Assembly (NCBI RefSeq): GCF_002532075.1
Contig: NZ_LYXE01000062.1
Location: 24,168 to 88,167, forward strand
Direction: 5' to 3'
Source of the DNA: Candidatus Chloroploca asiatica
GTDB taxonomy: Bacteria > Chloroflexota > Chloroflexia > Chloroflexales > Chloroflexaceae
DNA length: 64,000 bases
Part shown: piece after piece, positions 1-9,673 of the stretch
How positions within the stretch are numbered: the stretch's first letter is position 1
How the letters are laid out: each line of letters begins with the position of its first letter
Notes under the pieces: generated by a model
What the model saw: the letters and a program-made list of their open reading frames with translations, nothing else
Database searches by the model: none
What the model was told of the DNA's origin: nothing
Program-made: the position numbers and the translations under genes

Positions 1-75
1 TCGCGGATTCATTTGTCTGCAGAGTATGCATAATGTGCCTTATTCTCGCCATACCAATGGGTAATTCACAGGATG

Positions 76-246
76 TTACAGGGTATTCAACTCAATATTC
101 ACATCCAAATCAAACCACTGGAGTTGATCCATACCAATATGTTTTACCTGAAAGATCTGTTCAACGGTCGCCTTCTTAAATCGTGGATAGTCGTTGAAAG
201 CAAAAAAGTACTCCTCTACGTTGATCAGCAACCGAAATCCATGCAT
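76..246 (-). CDS. DUF2442-like small protein
   Basis: This small reading frame gives 56 residues from the ATG at 246. It could extend to a TTG at 264. The product ends with a QLQWFDLDVNIELNTL-like tail and has an NDYPRF segment in the middle. Both resemble DUF2442 proteins, whose hallmark is a YPxF segment followed by a W-x-D-L-D-x-D-I motif near the C-terminus. No Shine-Dalgarno sequence is visible before the ATG. DUF2442 proteins often sit beside DUF4160 partners in toxin-antitoxin-like pairs, but any partner would lie to the left, outside the window. The family assignment is by eye and the function is unknown. Confidence 0.45.
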   Translation of the reverse strand: MHGFRLLINVEEYFFAFNDYPRFKKATVEQIFQVKHIGMDQLQWFDLDVNIELNTL

Positions 247-289
247 GTGAGCCGCTATAAACAAGCATTGGTGACATTAAATTCACCCC

Positions 290-907
290 TCAAATGGTCA
301 GTGCCTGATCCTCCGGCCAATCCAGACAATGCACGATACCTGGTTCCACTTCTTGGTAGCGCCAGCCGCTCTCCGGACAGACCATCAGGCCGTCAGTGTC
401 CGCCGGTGCGAACAGGCGCTGGCCGTGCCGGCTCATCCAACCCTTCTGCACCGCCGACACACCTACCATCAGAGCGTAGTCGGGCACGTCACCGCGCACG
501 ACGGCGCCCGCCGCAATAAAGGCATAGCGACCGATGGTGGCACCGCAGACAATTGTGGCGTTGGCACCGATGGTCGCGCCGCGGCGCACCAGTGTTCGCA
601 TATAGGCACCTTGGCGCACGATCTGCGAACGCGGGTTGATCACGTTGGTGAAGACGCAGGAAGGCCCACAGAAAACGTCCTCCTCCAATTCCACACCGGC
701 GTAGACAGACACATTGTTCTGAATCTTGACATTGGCACCGATGACAACGCCGCCGGCGACAAATACATTCTGCCCAAGATTACAGTTTTCGCCAAGTCGG
801 GCATGCGCCATGACATGGCAGAAGTGCCAGATTTTTGTGCCCGCACCAATCTCACATGGCTCGTCCACATAGGCACTAGGATGGACATAATAGATTCGCT
901 CGTTCAT
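290..907 (-). CDS. wbpD: UDP-2-acetamido-3-amino-glucuronate N-acetyltransferase (WbpD-like)
   Basis: This 205-residue protein is a left-handed beta-helix acetyltransferase. Hexapeptide repeats such as IGAGTKI, IGANVKI and IGANATI run through residues 20-150. The opening [22 protein letters not shown] is typical of WbpD/WlbB, which N-acetylates the 3-amino group of UDP-GlcNAc3NA using acetyl-CoA in the cytoplasm. The ATG at 907 is preceded by AGAGG about 8 nt upstream. It follows the WbpB-like oxidoreductase in the same direction and forms a pathway with it and with the WbpA-like dehydrogenase near 20 kb. The transaminase of that pathway (WbpE) is not in the window. The C-terminal ~40 residues beyond the helix are an extension also seen in some homologues. 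Confidence 0.88.
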   Translation of the reverse strand: MNERIYYVHPSAYVDEPCEIGAGTKIWHFCHVMAHARLGENCNLGQNVFVAGGVVIGANVKIQNNVSVYAGVELEEDVFCGPSCVFTNVINPRSQIVRQGAYMRTLVRRGATIGANATIVCGATIGRYAFIAAGAVVRGDVPDYALMVGVSAVQKGWMSRHGQRLFAPADTDGLMVCPESGWRYQEVEPGIVHCLDWPEDQALTI

Positions 908-1015
908 TTAGCGCCTCTTATCACGCTTGTCTCATATCCGTTTTGATCCACCCGCTCCGGAGCAACTGTGTCCCATTTTCGCACTTCATTTTCATCCACG
1001 CAACAAAGCTCCTTC

Positions 1016-2005
1016 TCAAAACGATTCGATCGGCAGATGCACTGGATGCCCGTTAGTCACCAACGAACGCTGCGCTGCCTGCAGCACACGCAGCACGCGC
1101 AACCCGCTCTGCCCATCGGTGAGCGGCGGTTGTCGTGTCGCCATGGCATCGAGAAACGCCTGACATTCGAGACGCAGCGGCTCATCGCTTGCGTAGTTGA
1201 CAACGACGCCATCGTGGCGCACCGGCATTGGCTGCCCTTCCTGCCATTCCACCCGCTGATCGTACAACACCAAACGCTTGTTCACATCATCAAAACTCGC
1301 CATCTTGCGTGAACCGATGACAACCAATCGCTGTTCTTTAAAGGGATGGAGCCATGAGACATGAATGTGGGCGCGCACCCCATTATCGAAAAGCAGATTG
1401 GTCACCGTCACGTCGGCAATGTTAGGCTGTAGATAGGCACCACCGCACGCAACGACCTGGAAAGGGAGGGCACCCAACAGGCGCAGTATTACCGCCACAT
1501 CGTGCGGAGCAAAACTCCACAGAATGTTCTCTTCACGGCGTACTTTGCCCAAACTCAGCCGGTTGGAATAGATATAGTGAATCTTCCCCAGTTCGCCTTG
1601 CTCAATGAGACGGTACAGGGTCACGATGGCAGGATGATACTCCAGTACATGACCAACCATAAGAATGCGCTGCGCTGCAACTGCCAACCGTACCAATTCC
1701 GCACCTTCCTCGTAGGTCAAAGCTAGCGGTTTTTCGACAAACACGTCCTTGCCTGCTAGCAGCGCCTGCCTTACCAATGAAAAATGCGTCTCGGCGGGCG
1801 TTGCAATCACCACACCGTCGAACTGAGGGCTACTTAAGACATCGTCTGGGTGTTCGACGACATCACATTCAGGGGCTAGTTGACGCGCATCCGCACGTCC
1901 TTGCTCGGTCATGTCGCAGATCGAGTGTAGTACACCCAACTGTCGGAAATTGCGCACTAGGTTTTTGCCCCAGTACCCACAGCCTATTATGCCTACTTGC
2001 ATCAT
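1016..2005 (-). CDS. wbpB: Gfo/Idh/MocA-family sugar oxidoreductase (WbpB-like)
   Basis: This is an NAD(P)-dependent sugar dehydrogenase of the Gfo/Idh/MocA family. The N-terminal Rossmann motif is VGIIGCGYWGKN, followed by the EKPLA segment typical of the family. In WbpB the reaction oxidises C3 of UDP-GlcNAcA ahead of transamination and WbpD acetylation. A longer frame starts at a TTG at 2044. I prefer the ATG at 2005 (or the adjoining one at 2002) because GAGG lies about 8 nt upstream and the Rossmann fold then starts right at the N-terminus. The protein is then about 329 residues, a normal length. It lies between the beta-helix lipoprotein gene and wbpD on the same strand. Confidence 0.88.
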   Translation of the reverse strand: MMQVGIIGCGYWGKNLVRNFRQLGVLHSICDMTEQGRADARQLAPECDVVEHPDDVLSSPQFDGVVIATPAETHFSLVRQALLAGKDVFVEKPLALTYEEGAELVRLAVAAQRILMVGHVLEYHPAIVTLYRLIEQGELGKIHYIYSNRLSLGKVRREENILWSFAPHDVAVILRLLGALPFQVVACGGAYLQPNIADVTVTNLLFDNGVRAHIHVSWLHPFKEQRLVVIGSRKMASFDDVNKRLVLYDQRVEWQEGQPMPVRHDGVVVNYASDEPLRLECQAFLDAMATRQPPLTDGQSGLRVLRVLQAAQRSLVTNGHPVHLPIESF

Positions 2006-2074
2006 TGTGGTTGCCTCAGAAATGTTGAGTCTTTTGTCTGGCAAGTCAAAACTGCATCCAGGGCGAAAGCCTAT

Positions 2075-3907
2075 CTATTGCTCACTGGGCCAGATTACCT
2101 GATCCCACTCTGGGAACACGTCGCCTTCTCCAATGATGAGACTGTCATAGTTGACAGCATTGCTGTTCAATGACAGTCTGATTTGGGAACCGGCCTGAAT
2201 ATCAACGATTGCCTGTTCTCCGGGCGCGCCCGACCGAAATACGATGTCGTCCATGACCCAGACACGAGCATTGGCTACGTTATTTTCTACACGAATATGA
2301 GCTGATTCAAGGAATGTCGTATTGCCTCTGGAGATCAACTGCACAGCGCGCTGCGAGCGCAGGCGAATAAACTGACCGACCCAACGACCGCCGCTGTCTA
2401 CATTCCAGCGCTTCATACCTTCGACGGTGTTATTGCTTACGGTGACATAGGCGCCATCAGCAATGACAATTGCGGCAAGGTGTGTTCCCACGAAGCGATT
2501 GCCATGAACCGTGATAAAGTTTCCCCTTAGGATCAGTCCACCGTTGCGCCCGCCGACCAGAAGATTATTCGAAAAGTCACAGTGTTCAGCAGTGCCATGT
2601 ATCCCTGCAACGGTTGAACCTGCAATGCGGCTGCTCCCCTCAAGCAAATTGTCATATACACGGACGAGACGGCTTGGGTGAAGACCGCTGAGATCAATCG
2701 CCCTACGATGCTCTCTGATGATGCCGTCATGGATGTTTACGGCTTGACAGCCGTAGGTTTGCAGTCCATACCCACTGCCTGTCTCCCGAGTCTGATCACC
2801 CTCTGCAATCAGGAACTGCGAAATGTCCCCATCAAGGCAGTTGTCCAACCGTATGCCGGCCCAACTTCCGCCATAGATGGCAATGCGTTCGATCAGGAAA
2901 TCCTGCACGTTTGATACCAGCATACCGCGTGCATCAACCCCATTAAAGCGGACACTAAAGTCTGCCAAATGGAGACCGTGAATTGCGTCTACAAGTTCAA
3001 CCTGCACATGCGTAAATACCTCTGTGCCTGCATTCATCTCTTGGGGGACAGGCTCGGACAACAGAATCGAGTCGTCGCCAACGCCGGTCACTGTCGCAAG
3101 GACAGGCGCGCTGCCGACAGGCAGCAGAACAATACTGCTACCTGTATAGAATTCTTCTGCGCTAATCACCGGTAACTGGAGTGCGCCTTCTACAACGTCT
3201 TCTGCCAGACTGGTCTTATGCACTTCGTATTCTACAGATGACTGGACAGGGGTTACAAGGTGTAACATAGCGCTGATTGGTTTGCTTTGCTCAATACGTA
3301 GGAACTCGCCGTTGTGCAGGTTCGGGCGCGGATCGTACGGCCATGAGCCGTTGCCAGCCATATCAGTGCTATAGTCAATTAACTTGACAACAGAATTTGA
3401 TGAAAAACCTGTTGCATCGTAAACACGCAGACGGGTATCTGCACCACTGGCACCAGCGGTCAAAAAGGTTTTGGTGCCTTCTCCAGCGTACGTAATTTGG
3501 AAGCCCCATTCGCCCGGTGATGGTTGGAAGTGCAGCGTTGTAATACTTCGTCCCATCCCCCTGAGTGCAATCCGGTCCGGAAAATCATTAAGAACCAACT
3601 GAGAAACCTCGATATTGCCAGCCGGAAACTGCACGACTCCGCCGCCCGCTGCTCCTGCATCGTCTATCGCACGGCGGATTGCATGGGCGTTTGCATTGCG
3701 CGTCGCATCATCCTTCCCCCTCCCCACTTGAACCCCGTAATCCAACACACTAAAAATGTGCAACTCACTGGACGGCTCGATCCATTGGGTCGGTTGGAGC
3801 GTGTGTGCTGTAGGCGTGGAGAAAGCTGTGCTCAGGGGACACGCACCTAGCACTGCGCCAAAACTTAGCACCAATGCCATGATTAGTTGGGTCATAACGG
3901 CATTCAT
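2075..3907 (-). CDS. Secreted right-handed beta-helix (pectate lyase superfamily) lipoprotein
   Basis: This 610-residue protein has an N-terminal hydrophobic signal ending in AVLGAC. That is a lipobox, so it is probably a lipoprotein. After ~50 residues comes VLDYGVQVGRGKDDATRNANAHAIRRAI, the start typical of Pectate_lyase_3 / GH28-like right-handed beta-helix proteins, followed by many NN-, GG- and N-I-x-x-N rungs. Proteins of this type in polysaccharide loci act as lyases, hydrolases or epimerases on the exported polymer. No catalytic residue can be assigned by eye. The start is the ATG at 3907, though only a weak AAAG precedes it. The substrate is unknown and is probably the polysaccharide made by this locus. 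Confidence 0.75.
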   Translation of the reverse strand: MNAVMTQLIMALVLSFGAVLGACPLSTAFSTPTAHTLQPTQWIEPSSELHIFSVLDYGVQVGRGKDDATRNANAHAIRRAIDDAGAAGGGVVQFPAGNIEVSQLVLNDFPDRIALRGMGRSITTLHFQPSPGEWGFQITYAGEGTKTFLTAGASGADTRLRVYDATGFSSNSVVKLIDYSTDMAGNGSWPYDPRPNLHNGEFLRIEQSKPISAMLHLVTPVQSSVEYEVHKTSLAEDVVEGALQLPVISAEEFYTGSSIVLLPVGSAPVLATVTGVGDDSILLSEPVPQEMNAGTEVFTHVQVELVDAIHGLHLADFSVRFNGVDARGMLVSNVQDFLIERIAIYGGSWAGIRLDNCLDGDISQFLIAEGDQTRETGSGYGLQTYGCQAVNIHDGIIREHRRAIDLSGLHPSRLVRVYDNLLEGSSRIAGSTVAGIHGTAEHCDFSNNLLVGGRNGGLILRGNFITVHGNRFVGTHLAAIVIADGAYVTVSNNTVEGMKRWNVDSGGRWVGQFIRLRSQRAVQLISRGNTTFLESAHIRVENNVANARVWVMDDIVFRSGAPGEQAIVDIQAGSQIRLSLNSNAVNYDSLIIGEGDVFPEWDQVIWPSEQ

Positions 3908-3963
3908 CTTTCGAATGTGAGCAGATGGTCAGGATGCTTGGTCTTCATTGTCCATCACTTTGG

Positions 3964-4600
3964 TCACATGCCACAGATTGTTCTCAGGCGCAATAATTCA
4001 GCCTGGACGTCTGAATTCTCAGCTGCGGGCGGCAACATTCTGGCCAGGATACCGTCATCATCAGTACAAAGGTTGTGGTCGGCGCGCAGTTTCAACCAAT
4101 CGATCCAGAATCGTGCATCTCGAAATGCGATTGTTGCTGCTTCTCGCAGAGCAACTTCTGCCTGTGTGATTTGCCCGCGACGGATATACTCGCGGCCAAT
4201 GGCGCGCAGCAACCAATGAAGGTATCACCGTGTAGCATCGGATCAATGTCGGGTGAATCGCGCAGAGTGGCGTCGGCCAATTGCAGTTGCCAGATTGCGG
4301 CACGCAGTTTGTCTATGTCAGCTCGTTGACGGGCACTGTTGAGCCTACCTGTTGCCAATCGTGAGTTGCCAGCAAACAACAGTGTTTTCCGCAGGTACAG
4401 GAGTTTGGTCGGGCTGTTCTTTTGCTGTTGAATACTCCTCCGGTGCGCAGTTCAGATAACAATCAACCATTGCCGGCAGGTGATGGCTGATTGCACTGGT
4501 AAGCGCAAGATTGCCCGACCACCTGAAGGGGATAATCGTAGACGCGCCAAATCTAAGCGCAACGAGAACTAGTCCCCAGAAGCTACAAACGCGGTTGCGT
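3964..4600 (-). pseudogene. Remnant of a membrane/TPR-like protein, broken by frame changes
   Basis: There is no single intact frame here, but coding-like sequence runs right through it. On the minus strand, from just after the stop at 4601, a frame reads hydrophobic residues (RVCSFWGLVLVALRFGAS) followed by NLALTSAISHHL. The signal then shifts by one base into a frame reading YLRKTLLFAGNSRLATG... to about 4215, then returns to the first frame as LLRAIGREYIRRGQITQAEVAL... down to the stop at 3964. The last part looks like a TPR helix pair. The pattern fits the C-terminal end of a membrane protein of the O-antigen ligase/TPR type with at least two indels. Two independent small genes, or sequencing error, are the alternatives. 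Confidence 0.5.
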
Positions 4601-6094
4601 CTAAAAGAATCCTTTATATACCAAGTAAACTACATAAGCAGTACTCAGAAGAATCGGCAGAGAAATGATCCACAAGGTAAACCATCGATAATGCTTTACA
4701 GCGCCAAACACCGCAAACAGCATCAGCAGCGGCATATACTGCATAGCATGCCGCTCATTCAATGTTGTCAGGGCAACGCCCGCAAAATAGACAAGGATAG
4801 CAACAGCATATGTTGTACGTCTGGGATGTCGGAGGCCTTGCAACACCCCGATCACAGCAAAGGGAACAAGTGGATACCAGAGAAAGGCTGAGAAATTTGA
4901 CCAGTTCGCATCAAATGCTCTACCAAAAATAGGAACGGGTAAAACCAAACGATAAAACAAGCGAGCCAACTGGCTGAATGGCGTTGGAAGACTTAGCAAT
5001 AATCCAGCCACAGACCTGTCATCAGAGATATTATACTCTAGTATCCGCTCTGTATAGAATATCATGCCGCGATCGATCACCAGCGCCTGAATGACGCCGT
5101 CCATGACAAGGAACAAAAGCGCTGCAAGTGCAATGAGCCCAAGCGGGAAAAGCATAAGCACTTTGGGCGCTGAGATACGGTTTGTATGATTCCTATGCCC
5201 CAAGACGAGAGCCACAGAGACAACCACCACCATCGGCAGCAGACTCTCCAGCCGAAATCCGACAAGAACAATTGTGAGCAACGCAAAAGAGACCAGGGGA
5301 GCGAACCAAAATCGTTGTGTGCGGAGATATTCAAAATTGACGACCAGGAGCAAGACGAGGAGTGCCACAATCGTATCACGCGTCACGTCAGCCGAGACCA
5401 TGATTGAAGCGGGATAGATGGCAAACAAATAGGCAGCGCCGAGCGGTGCGTACCGCCCCATATCCAACTTCCGCATACCAAGCCTGGCAATGATCACTGC
5501 AACAAACCCTACGATGGCAGAATTCAGAATTCTGGCATTTAGTGAACTGCTGTCCCCCATAAAAAGGCCGGAGAAGCGCTCAACAAACCCCAAAGTATAA
5601 ATATAACCATAGTAGCGACTCCTCACAATATCTTGAAGGCCTGCATAATCCCAGAAGGGCAGATCGCTCGCCATAATACCCCACCGATAGAAGTCTTCTC
5701 CATCAGTAAGGAAATCGCCATAATACTTGGCACCATAAAAGGGAACACCACCGTAGAAACTCCAGGCGTAATAGAATAGTATCGAGCTAATCACTCGGAT
5801 TGCAAAGACAGCCAGAAAAAGATTGCGGAGATAGATATAATCGGGCTGGCGGCGTTGTGTCTCAATGATGGACAGACCGACGACCAGCATCAATACGAAA
5901 AAGAAGGGGACAGAGACTGTGCTGTATTGAAAGGAAAAGACAACAATCATTACCAACGATAATGGTAATAGGAACACCCAAGATGTATTTGCGATGCGTA
6001 GCAGGCGCATCCAAATGCTGCTGTTCCTGCGTATGCTTGGCAATGTTGAGGAAGTATTCGAATTTATGGAAGACAGAGAAGGTGTAAAATCCAT
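4601..6094 (-). CDS. Polytopic membrane protein, GT-C (PMT/ArnT-like) glycosyltransferase candidate
   Basis: This 497-residue protein has about 11 hydrophobic segments after a short Ser/Thr-rich N-terminus. Between the early membrane segments is an acidic loop containing YYGDFLTDGEDFYRWG. GT-C enzymes carry their catalytic Asp/Glu in such an exoplasmic loop and use lipid-linked sugar donors. It could instead be a polysaccharide polymerase (Wzy-like), which is also polytopic and poorly conserved. No other Wzy candidate is visible in the locus, so both roles stay open. The ATG at 6094 has no clear ribosome binding site and follows the upstream gene by 12 nt, so translation may be coupled. Confidence 0.6.
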   Translation of the reverse strand: MDFTPSLSSINSNTSSTLPSIRRNSSIWMRLLRIANTSWVFLLPLSLVMIVVFSFQYSTVSVPFFFVLMLVVGLSIIETQRRQPDYIYLRNLFLAVFAIRVISSILFYYAWSFYGGVPFYGAKYYGDFLTDGEDFYRWGIMASDLPFWDYAGLQDIVRSRYYGYIYTLGFVERFSGLFMGDSSSLNARILNSAIVGFVAVIIARLGMRKLDMGRYAPLGAAYLFAIYPASIMVSADVTRDTIVALLVLLLVVNFEYLRTQRFWFAPLVSFALLTIVLVGFRLESLLPMVVVVSVALVLGHRNHTNRISAPKVLMLFPLGLIALAALLFLVMDGVIQALVIDRGMIFYTERILEYNISDDRSVAGLLLSLPTPFSQLARLFYRLVLPVPIFGRAFDANWSNFSAFLWYPLVPFAVIGVLQGLRHPRRTTYAVAILVYFAGVALTTLNERHAMQYMPLLMLFAVFGAVKHYRWFTLWIISLPILLSTAYVVYLVYKGFF

Positions 6095-6106
6095 ATTAAA
6101 TATTTT

Positions 6107-8032
6107 TCATTGAAAGACAACATCGTCATGCTGCACTACCGATGCAATGCGTTTCATGACCTGACCATCACAATGGCACCATTTGTCGGCAAATGCTTGT
6201 TGCCGGAGTATTTCGGCTTTTTGCTGCGCCGGGTCAGCGAGCAGTCGAGACAACTCTGCCGCCAAACCAGTCAAACCGACGCCGACGCCTCCTCCGTCCC
6301 GAATATAGCCCACTGGATCCAGAGCGCCGGGGAACTGCAAAATCAAGTTGGGGCGCTGGAGAGCGGCAGCTTCGATGATCGTGGTTGAGTTGAAGCTGAT
6401 ATGTACTGTGCTGGACAGGATGAGTGCATTCAGATCGATCTCTTCGCGCAGCACAACGGCACGGTCGACAATTCCAGCAGAGGCAAATGCGTCGCGCCAT
6501 GCATTCATATCACGCGAGGCTGGATGGACTTTGACAACCAAGTACGCGTTGGTAAGTGACGGAGCCAACGCCGTGACAAGTTCAGATTTGCTGCAGAAGT
6601 GTTCTGTCTCAGGCGATGCCGTATGAAGTATGATGGGGGTCGCAGCAGTAAGACCAAGTTGTTGACGCACTGCAGCAACGAGACGTGGTTGCAGCGTCGT
6701 CGTTTCCAGATAGACGTCCAGGCGAGGGTTGCCAACCACCGCTATCTCTGATGTGTCGTATCCACCTTGCTGAGTCAACAGATCGTGCGTTGCACTTCCC
6801 CAAACTAGCAACTTCGTTGCCTGCCCTAATGGAATATTCGACGATGGCCGCATATAGCCCAGGTGATGCGCATGGATAATGCCATGTTGAAGTTCAAAGC
6901 TTGGGATGCCTAGTTTGCGTGCAGCCATAATCAGTGCATGGGCCTCAAAATAGTACGCACAAACCACTATGATCTGCCGTGGATGTAGCCAGGCCAACAG
7001 ACGCAGCCATACTGCATAAAGATGAACAAAGCGTTCAACATCAACCCGCGCATATTTTAGTATAGGCACCACTATGAACCCGACAGCTACATCATTGTAG
7101 GTGGCATTGATCAGCGCCGCTTGCTCTATTGCCTCCCAGTCTAGCTGTGTTGGTGTACCTTTTTGAGGTCTTAACCTTCCCAATGTGGCTAAACCAGACA
7201 AGAGATCAGTCGAAACGAAGTTCAGCCCACGATGCCGCAAAGAATAGCCGACGACATCGCTGTGCATATCTTTCTCAATCGTGCGCACCCGTCTGCCAGC
7301 AGCATTCAAGATAGACGTCACTGGGACACTGTAGACATCTTGTAACTGCGTCTGCTTGGTGCTCGATGGTGCCAACGCGCTGCGCCGCAAATAGTGCGAC
7401 GAAGTGAACACAAGCACATCGGTCTTCGGTCTCAGCAACCAACCGGCCAGGACGAGCGCGCTGGTGACGACATTCAGTGCCCGTGCCGCTACCCGACGTA
7501 TGAGTAATGAGCGACTTTGAAGCGCAGACACTGTATTAGGTTCAGCTATAACCTCTACAGCGGGCAGCATATTGCGGATCAAGGAGGTTTTGGCATAGTA
7601 GGGCTTGTCGACATAGACTGTTGCGATGGGGTGGGACTGGGCAATATCTGCAATCAGGTCTATGAGCGCAAACACTTGACCACGTTCGAGTCTGTCCAAC
7701 AACATACGAGCGTAACGGAGCCACCAGAGGCTGACGCCGTTCACCATGATCCGCCGATGGAGGTCTGCTTTGGTCGAATAATCGTCAATCCAGGCATGAA
7801 CAGTTGTCAGGTAATCTTTGCCTGCGAGTTCAGGGGCGATAGGGCGCGAATGCCATACGCCTCTTTCATCATCCCACACATACGCGCGATATGCCTGAGC
7901 AAATACGATGCGAATGTCACCCGCTGAAAATGTCACCCCTGGCGGTTTCCAGTCGGCAGCGCCGAGAAACAGCCGGATGGCATCCACCGGGCTATCGAAT
8001 CTGCGATCGTGGCCAGAAACTTTTGCTATCAT
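6107..8032 (-). CDS. GT-B-like surface polysaccharide glycosyl/glycerophosphotransferase
   Basis: The chosen start is the ATG at 8032. It overlaps the stop of the flippase gene (ATGA) and has AGAGGG about 9 nt upstream. A longer frame would add ~100 Cys-rich residues read from inside the flippase and is not credible. The product is 641 residues. Its C-terminal half has HGIIHAHHLGYM, VVGNPRLDVY, HPASRD and a later NSTTIIEAA motif. This pattern is seen in capsule biosynthesis and CDP-glycerol glycerophosphotransferase-like proteins with GT-B folds, where the late Ser/Thr-rich loop binds donor phosphate. The first ~250 residues have no recognised domain. It is likely a cytoplasmic or membrane-associated transferase. 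Donor and acceptor are unknown. Confidence 0.65.
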   Translation of the reverse strand: MIAKVSGHDRRFDSPVDAIRLFLGAADWKPPGVTFSAGDIRIVFAQAYRAYVWDDERGVWHSRPIAPELAGKDYLTTVHAWIDDYSTKADLHRRIMVNGVSLWWLRYARMLLDRLERGQVFALIDLIADIAQSHPIATVYVDKPYYAKTSLIRNMLPAVEVIAEPNTVSALQSRSLLIRRVAARALNVVTSALVLAGWLLRPKTDVLVFTSSHYLRRSALAPSSTKQTQLQDVYSVPVTSILNAAGRRVRTIEKDMHSDVVGYSLRHRGLNFVSTDLLSGLATLGRLRPQKGTPTQLDWEAIEQAALINATYNDVAVGFIVVPILKYARVDVERFVHLYAVWLRLLAWLHPRQIIVVCAYYFEAHALIMAARKLGIPSFELQHGIIHAHHLGYMRPSSNIPLGQATKLLVWGSATHDLLTQQGGYDTSEIAVVGNPRLDVYLETTTLQPRLVAAVRQQLGLTAATPIILHTASPETEHFCSKSELVTALAPSLTNAYLVVKVHPASRDMNAWRDAFASAGIVDRAVVLREEIDLNALILSSTVHISFNSTTIIEAAALQRPNLILQFPGALDPVGYIRDGGGVGVGLTGLAAELSRLLADPAQQKAEILRQQAFADKWCHCDGQVMKRIASVVQHDDVVFQ

Positions 8033-9579
8033 GCGCCAAGACCCTCTTTGCCAAATCTGGATGTCGCCAGCACGGGTCTGACCAACCACAGGTAGGCATA
8101 GATCGCATAGACTAAGAGGATTACTGCTTTGAGCGCAAGCGCACTGATAGGCACCTGGATCAATGGTGCCACATAAATTGCATATAAAACGCCCATGAAA
8201 ACAAGTCCAACAGCAACCGCTAACGAAGGGTATGGGAGTGGAATTTTCTGATACTTCCGCCCCCGTATAAAGGCAAGCGAAAACGAAAGGCCGTAGGCGC
8301 AAGCGGTCGCCCATGCCGCCCCTAAAGCACCAATGAGGGGTATCCACCAGAGGTTGAGCACGATATTGAGGGCTGCCGCAACCAATGTGATCTGCGGAAC
8401 AATGCGCGTGTGCTTGTAATAAAAGATGGGTGCAATGGAGAAGTTATACAGCCCCAATAGGAGGTAGCCGAACAAGATCGGTGGAACATAGACTTCCGCA
8501 CCAGCATAATGGATGGGGGCGATCCAGCGCACAAACTCCGCAGCAAAGAGAATGCCAACAAGACAGAGTGCACCCATGCCCGCCACAAAGAGGCGGATGA
8601 TGCGAGTGATAATGAACTCTGGCTGCTGCCTTGTTTTCATCAATCCGTAGTAGTACGGGGAATAGGCCTGGTTGAAACTGAAAATGAGGACATTCATGAC
8701 CAGCGCCAACTGATAGCCAAGGTTATACAGACCGAGTTCTGTCAGCGACACGCGTGACTCAAGCATCAGCCGATCAATAGCACCAAGTGCCCATGCGGAC
8801 AAAAGATGGGGCAGCAAGGGCAGGCTGTAGGCAAGCGTCATCGCAAGGTAATCGCGGTGTATATGCAGTGTCCCGTAGCGTCGCGCCAGCAACAGCAGCA
8901 ACACGCCTGCCACAGCCGCCGAGGCCATGAGGTCACCGGTCATCTGCCCGGCAGCACCCATTCCCAGATAGACGACGAAATAGATCACTGCACCGGCACG
9001 GAGTACAAACATGCTGATCTGCGCAATCACAAACGCTGCAGCCCGCTGCTCTGTGCGGTAGAGCACAAGCGGCAACTGCGCAAGGGCATCTACACCGGCG
9101 CCGAGCACCATCAATTGCACATATGGTTTGAACGCAACCTGGCCTGAAGTCAACGAATCCCAGACTGGCTGCCCAAACATAAGCAGCATGGTCACGGACA
9201 AGACAGTAACGCCAAACAGAAAGAGGCTGTTTGTGCTAATATAGCGACGCAGGGTAACGGGATCGTCCAGGTAATCGTAAAACATGCGCGCCACACCACT
9301 GTAGATGCCCAGGCCGATCAACAGTGCCAGCACACCTGAAATCGCAGCACCCAGCCCGATGATGCCATAATCTGCTGGGGTTAAATAACGCGTATAGAGC
9401 GGGATCAATAGAAAACCGAAGGCTTTCTGCAGCATCGTCCCACCGATATAGATTGTGGCATTGCTCAACAACTTGCTGCGGCGAAACCCTTGCAGGCTGA
9501 GTGCAACTTTGTGGTATATCGCTGTTAACCGCTGTGCCGCTTCACTCATTGCTGTGTATGTTCCTAGCAAGGATCGCAC
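8029..9579 (-). CDS. wzx: Wzx-type polysaccharide flippase
   Basis: This protein of about 506-516 residues has 12-14 transmembrane segments. Near its N-terminus is LSNATIYIGGTMLQKAFGFLLIPLYTRYLTPADYG, which is the signature of the MATE/MVF polysaccharide transporter superfamily. Wzx proteins flip undecaprenyl-linked repeat units across the membrane. Two starts are possible: a GTG at 9579 with GAGAAG upstream, or an ATG at 9549 ten codons inside. Family members usually begin near the second. The stop overlaps the start of the next gene by four bases, so the two are translationally coupled. A Wzx together with the Wzz-like protein downstream of wbpA implies a Wzx/Wzy export pathway. Confidence 0.88.
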   Translation of the reverse strand: MRSLLGTYTAMSEAAQRLTAIYHKVALSLQGFRRSKLLSNATIYIGGTMLQKAFGFLLIPLYTRYLTPADYGIIGLGAAISGVLALLIGLGIYSGVARMFYDYLDDPVTLRRYISTNSLFLFGVTVLSVTMLLMFGQPVWDSLTSGQVAFKPYVQLMVLGAGVDALAQLPLVLYRTEQRAAAFVIAQISMFVLRAGAVIYFVVYLGMGAAGQMTGDLMASAAVAGVLLLLLARRYGTLHIHRDYLAMTLAYSLPLLPHLLSAWALGAIDRLMLESRVSLTELGLYNLGYQLALVMNVLIFSFNQAYSPYYYGLMKTRQQPEFIITRIIRLFVAGMGALCLVGILFAAEFVRWIAPIHYAGAEVYVPPILFGYLLLGLYNFSIAPIFYYKHTRIVPQITLVAAALNIVLNLWWIPLIGALGAAWATACAYGLSFSLAFIRGRKYQKIPLPYPSLAVAVGLVFMGVLYAIYVAPLIQVPISALALKAVILLVYAIYAYLWLVRPVLATSRFGKEGLGA

Positions 9580-9673
9580 GAATTCTTCTCGGAAGCCGCA
9601 GTCTGTTCATGTTTTTTTCCTGGTTTGTCCGACTTAGGCCTACCTGAAGAAAACGCTCGTGACATGAGCCTAT

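Noticed and set aside
73..519. 148-codon plus-strand frame at the left end
   Set aside because: It runs across the DUF2442-like gene and into the end of wbpD on the other strand and has no coding pattern.
8033..8347. Extended N-terminus of the GT-B-like transferase
   Set aside because: These residues are read from within the flippase gene in another frame and are Cys-rich and unlike the family. The ATG at 8032 has a ribosome binding site and an ATGA overlap.
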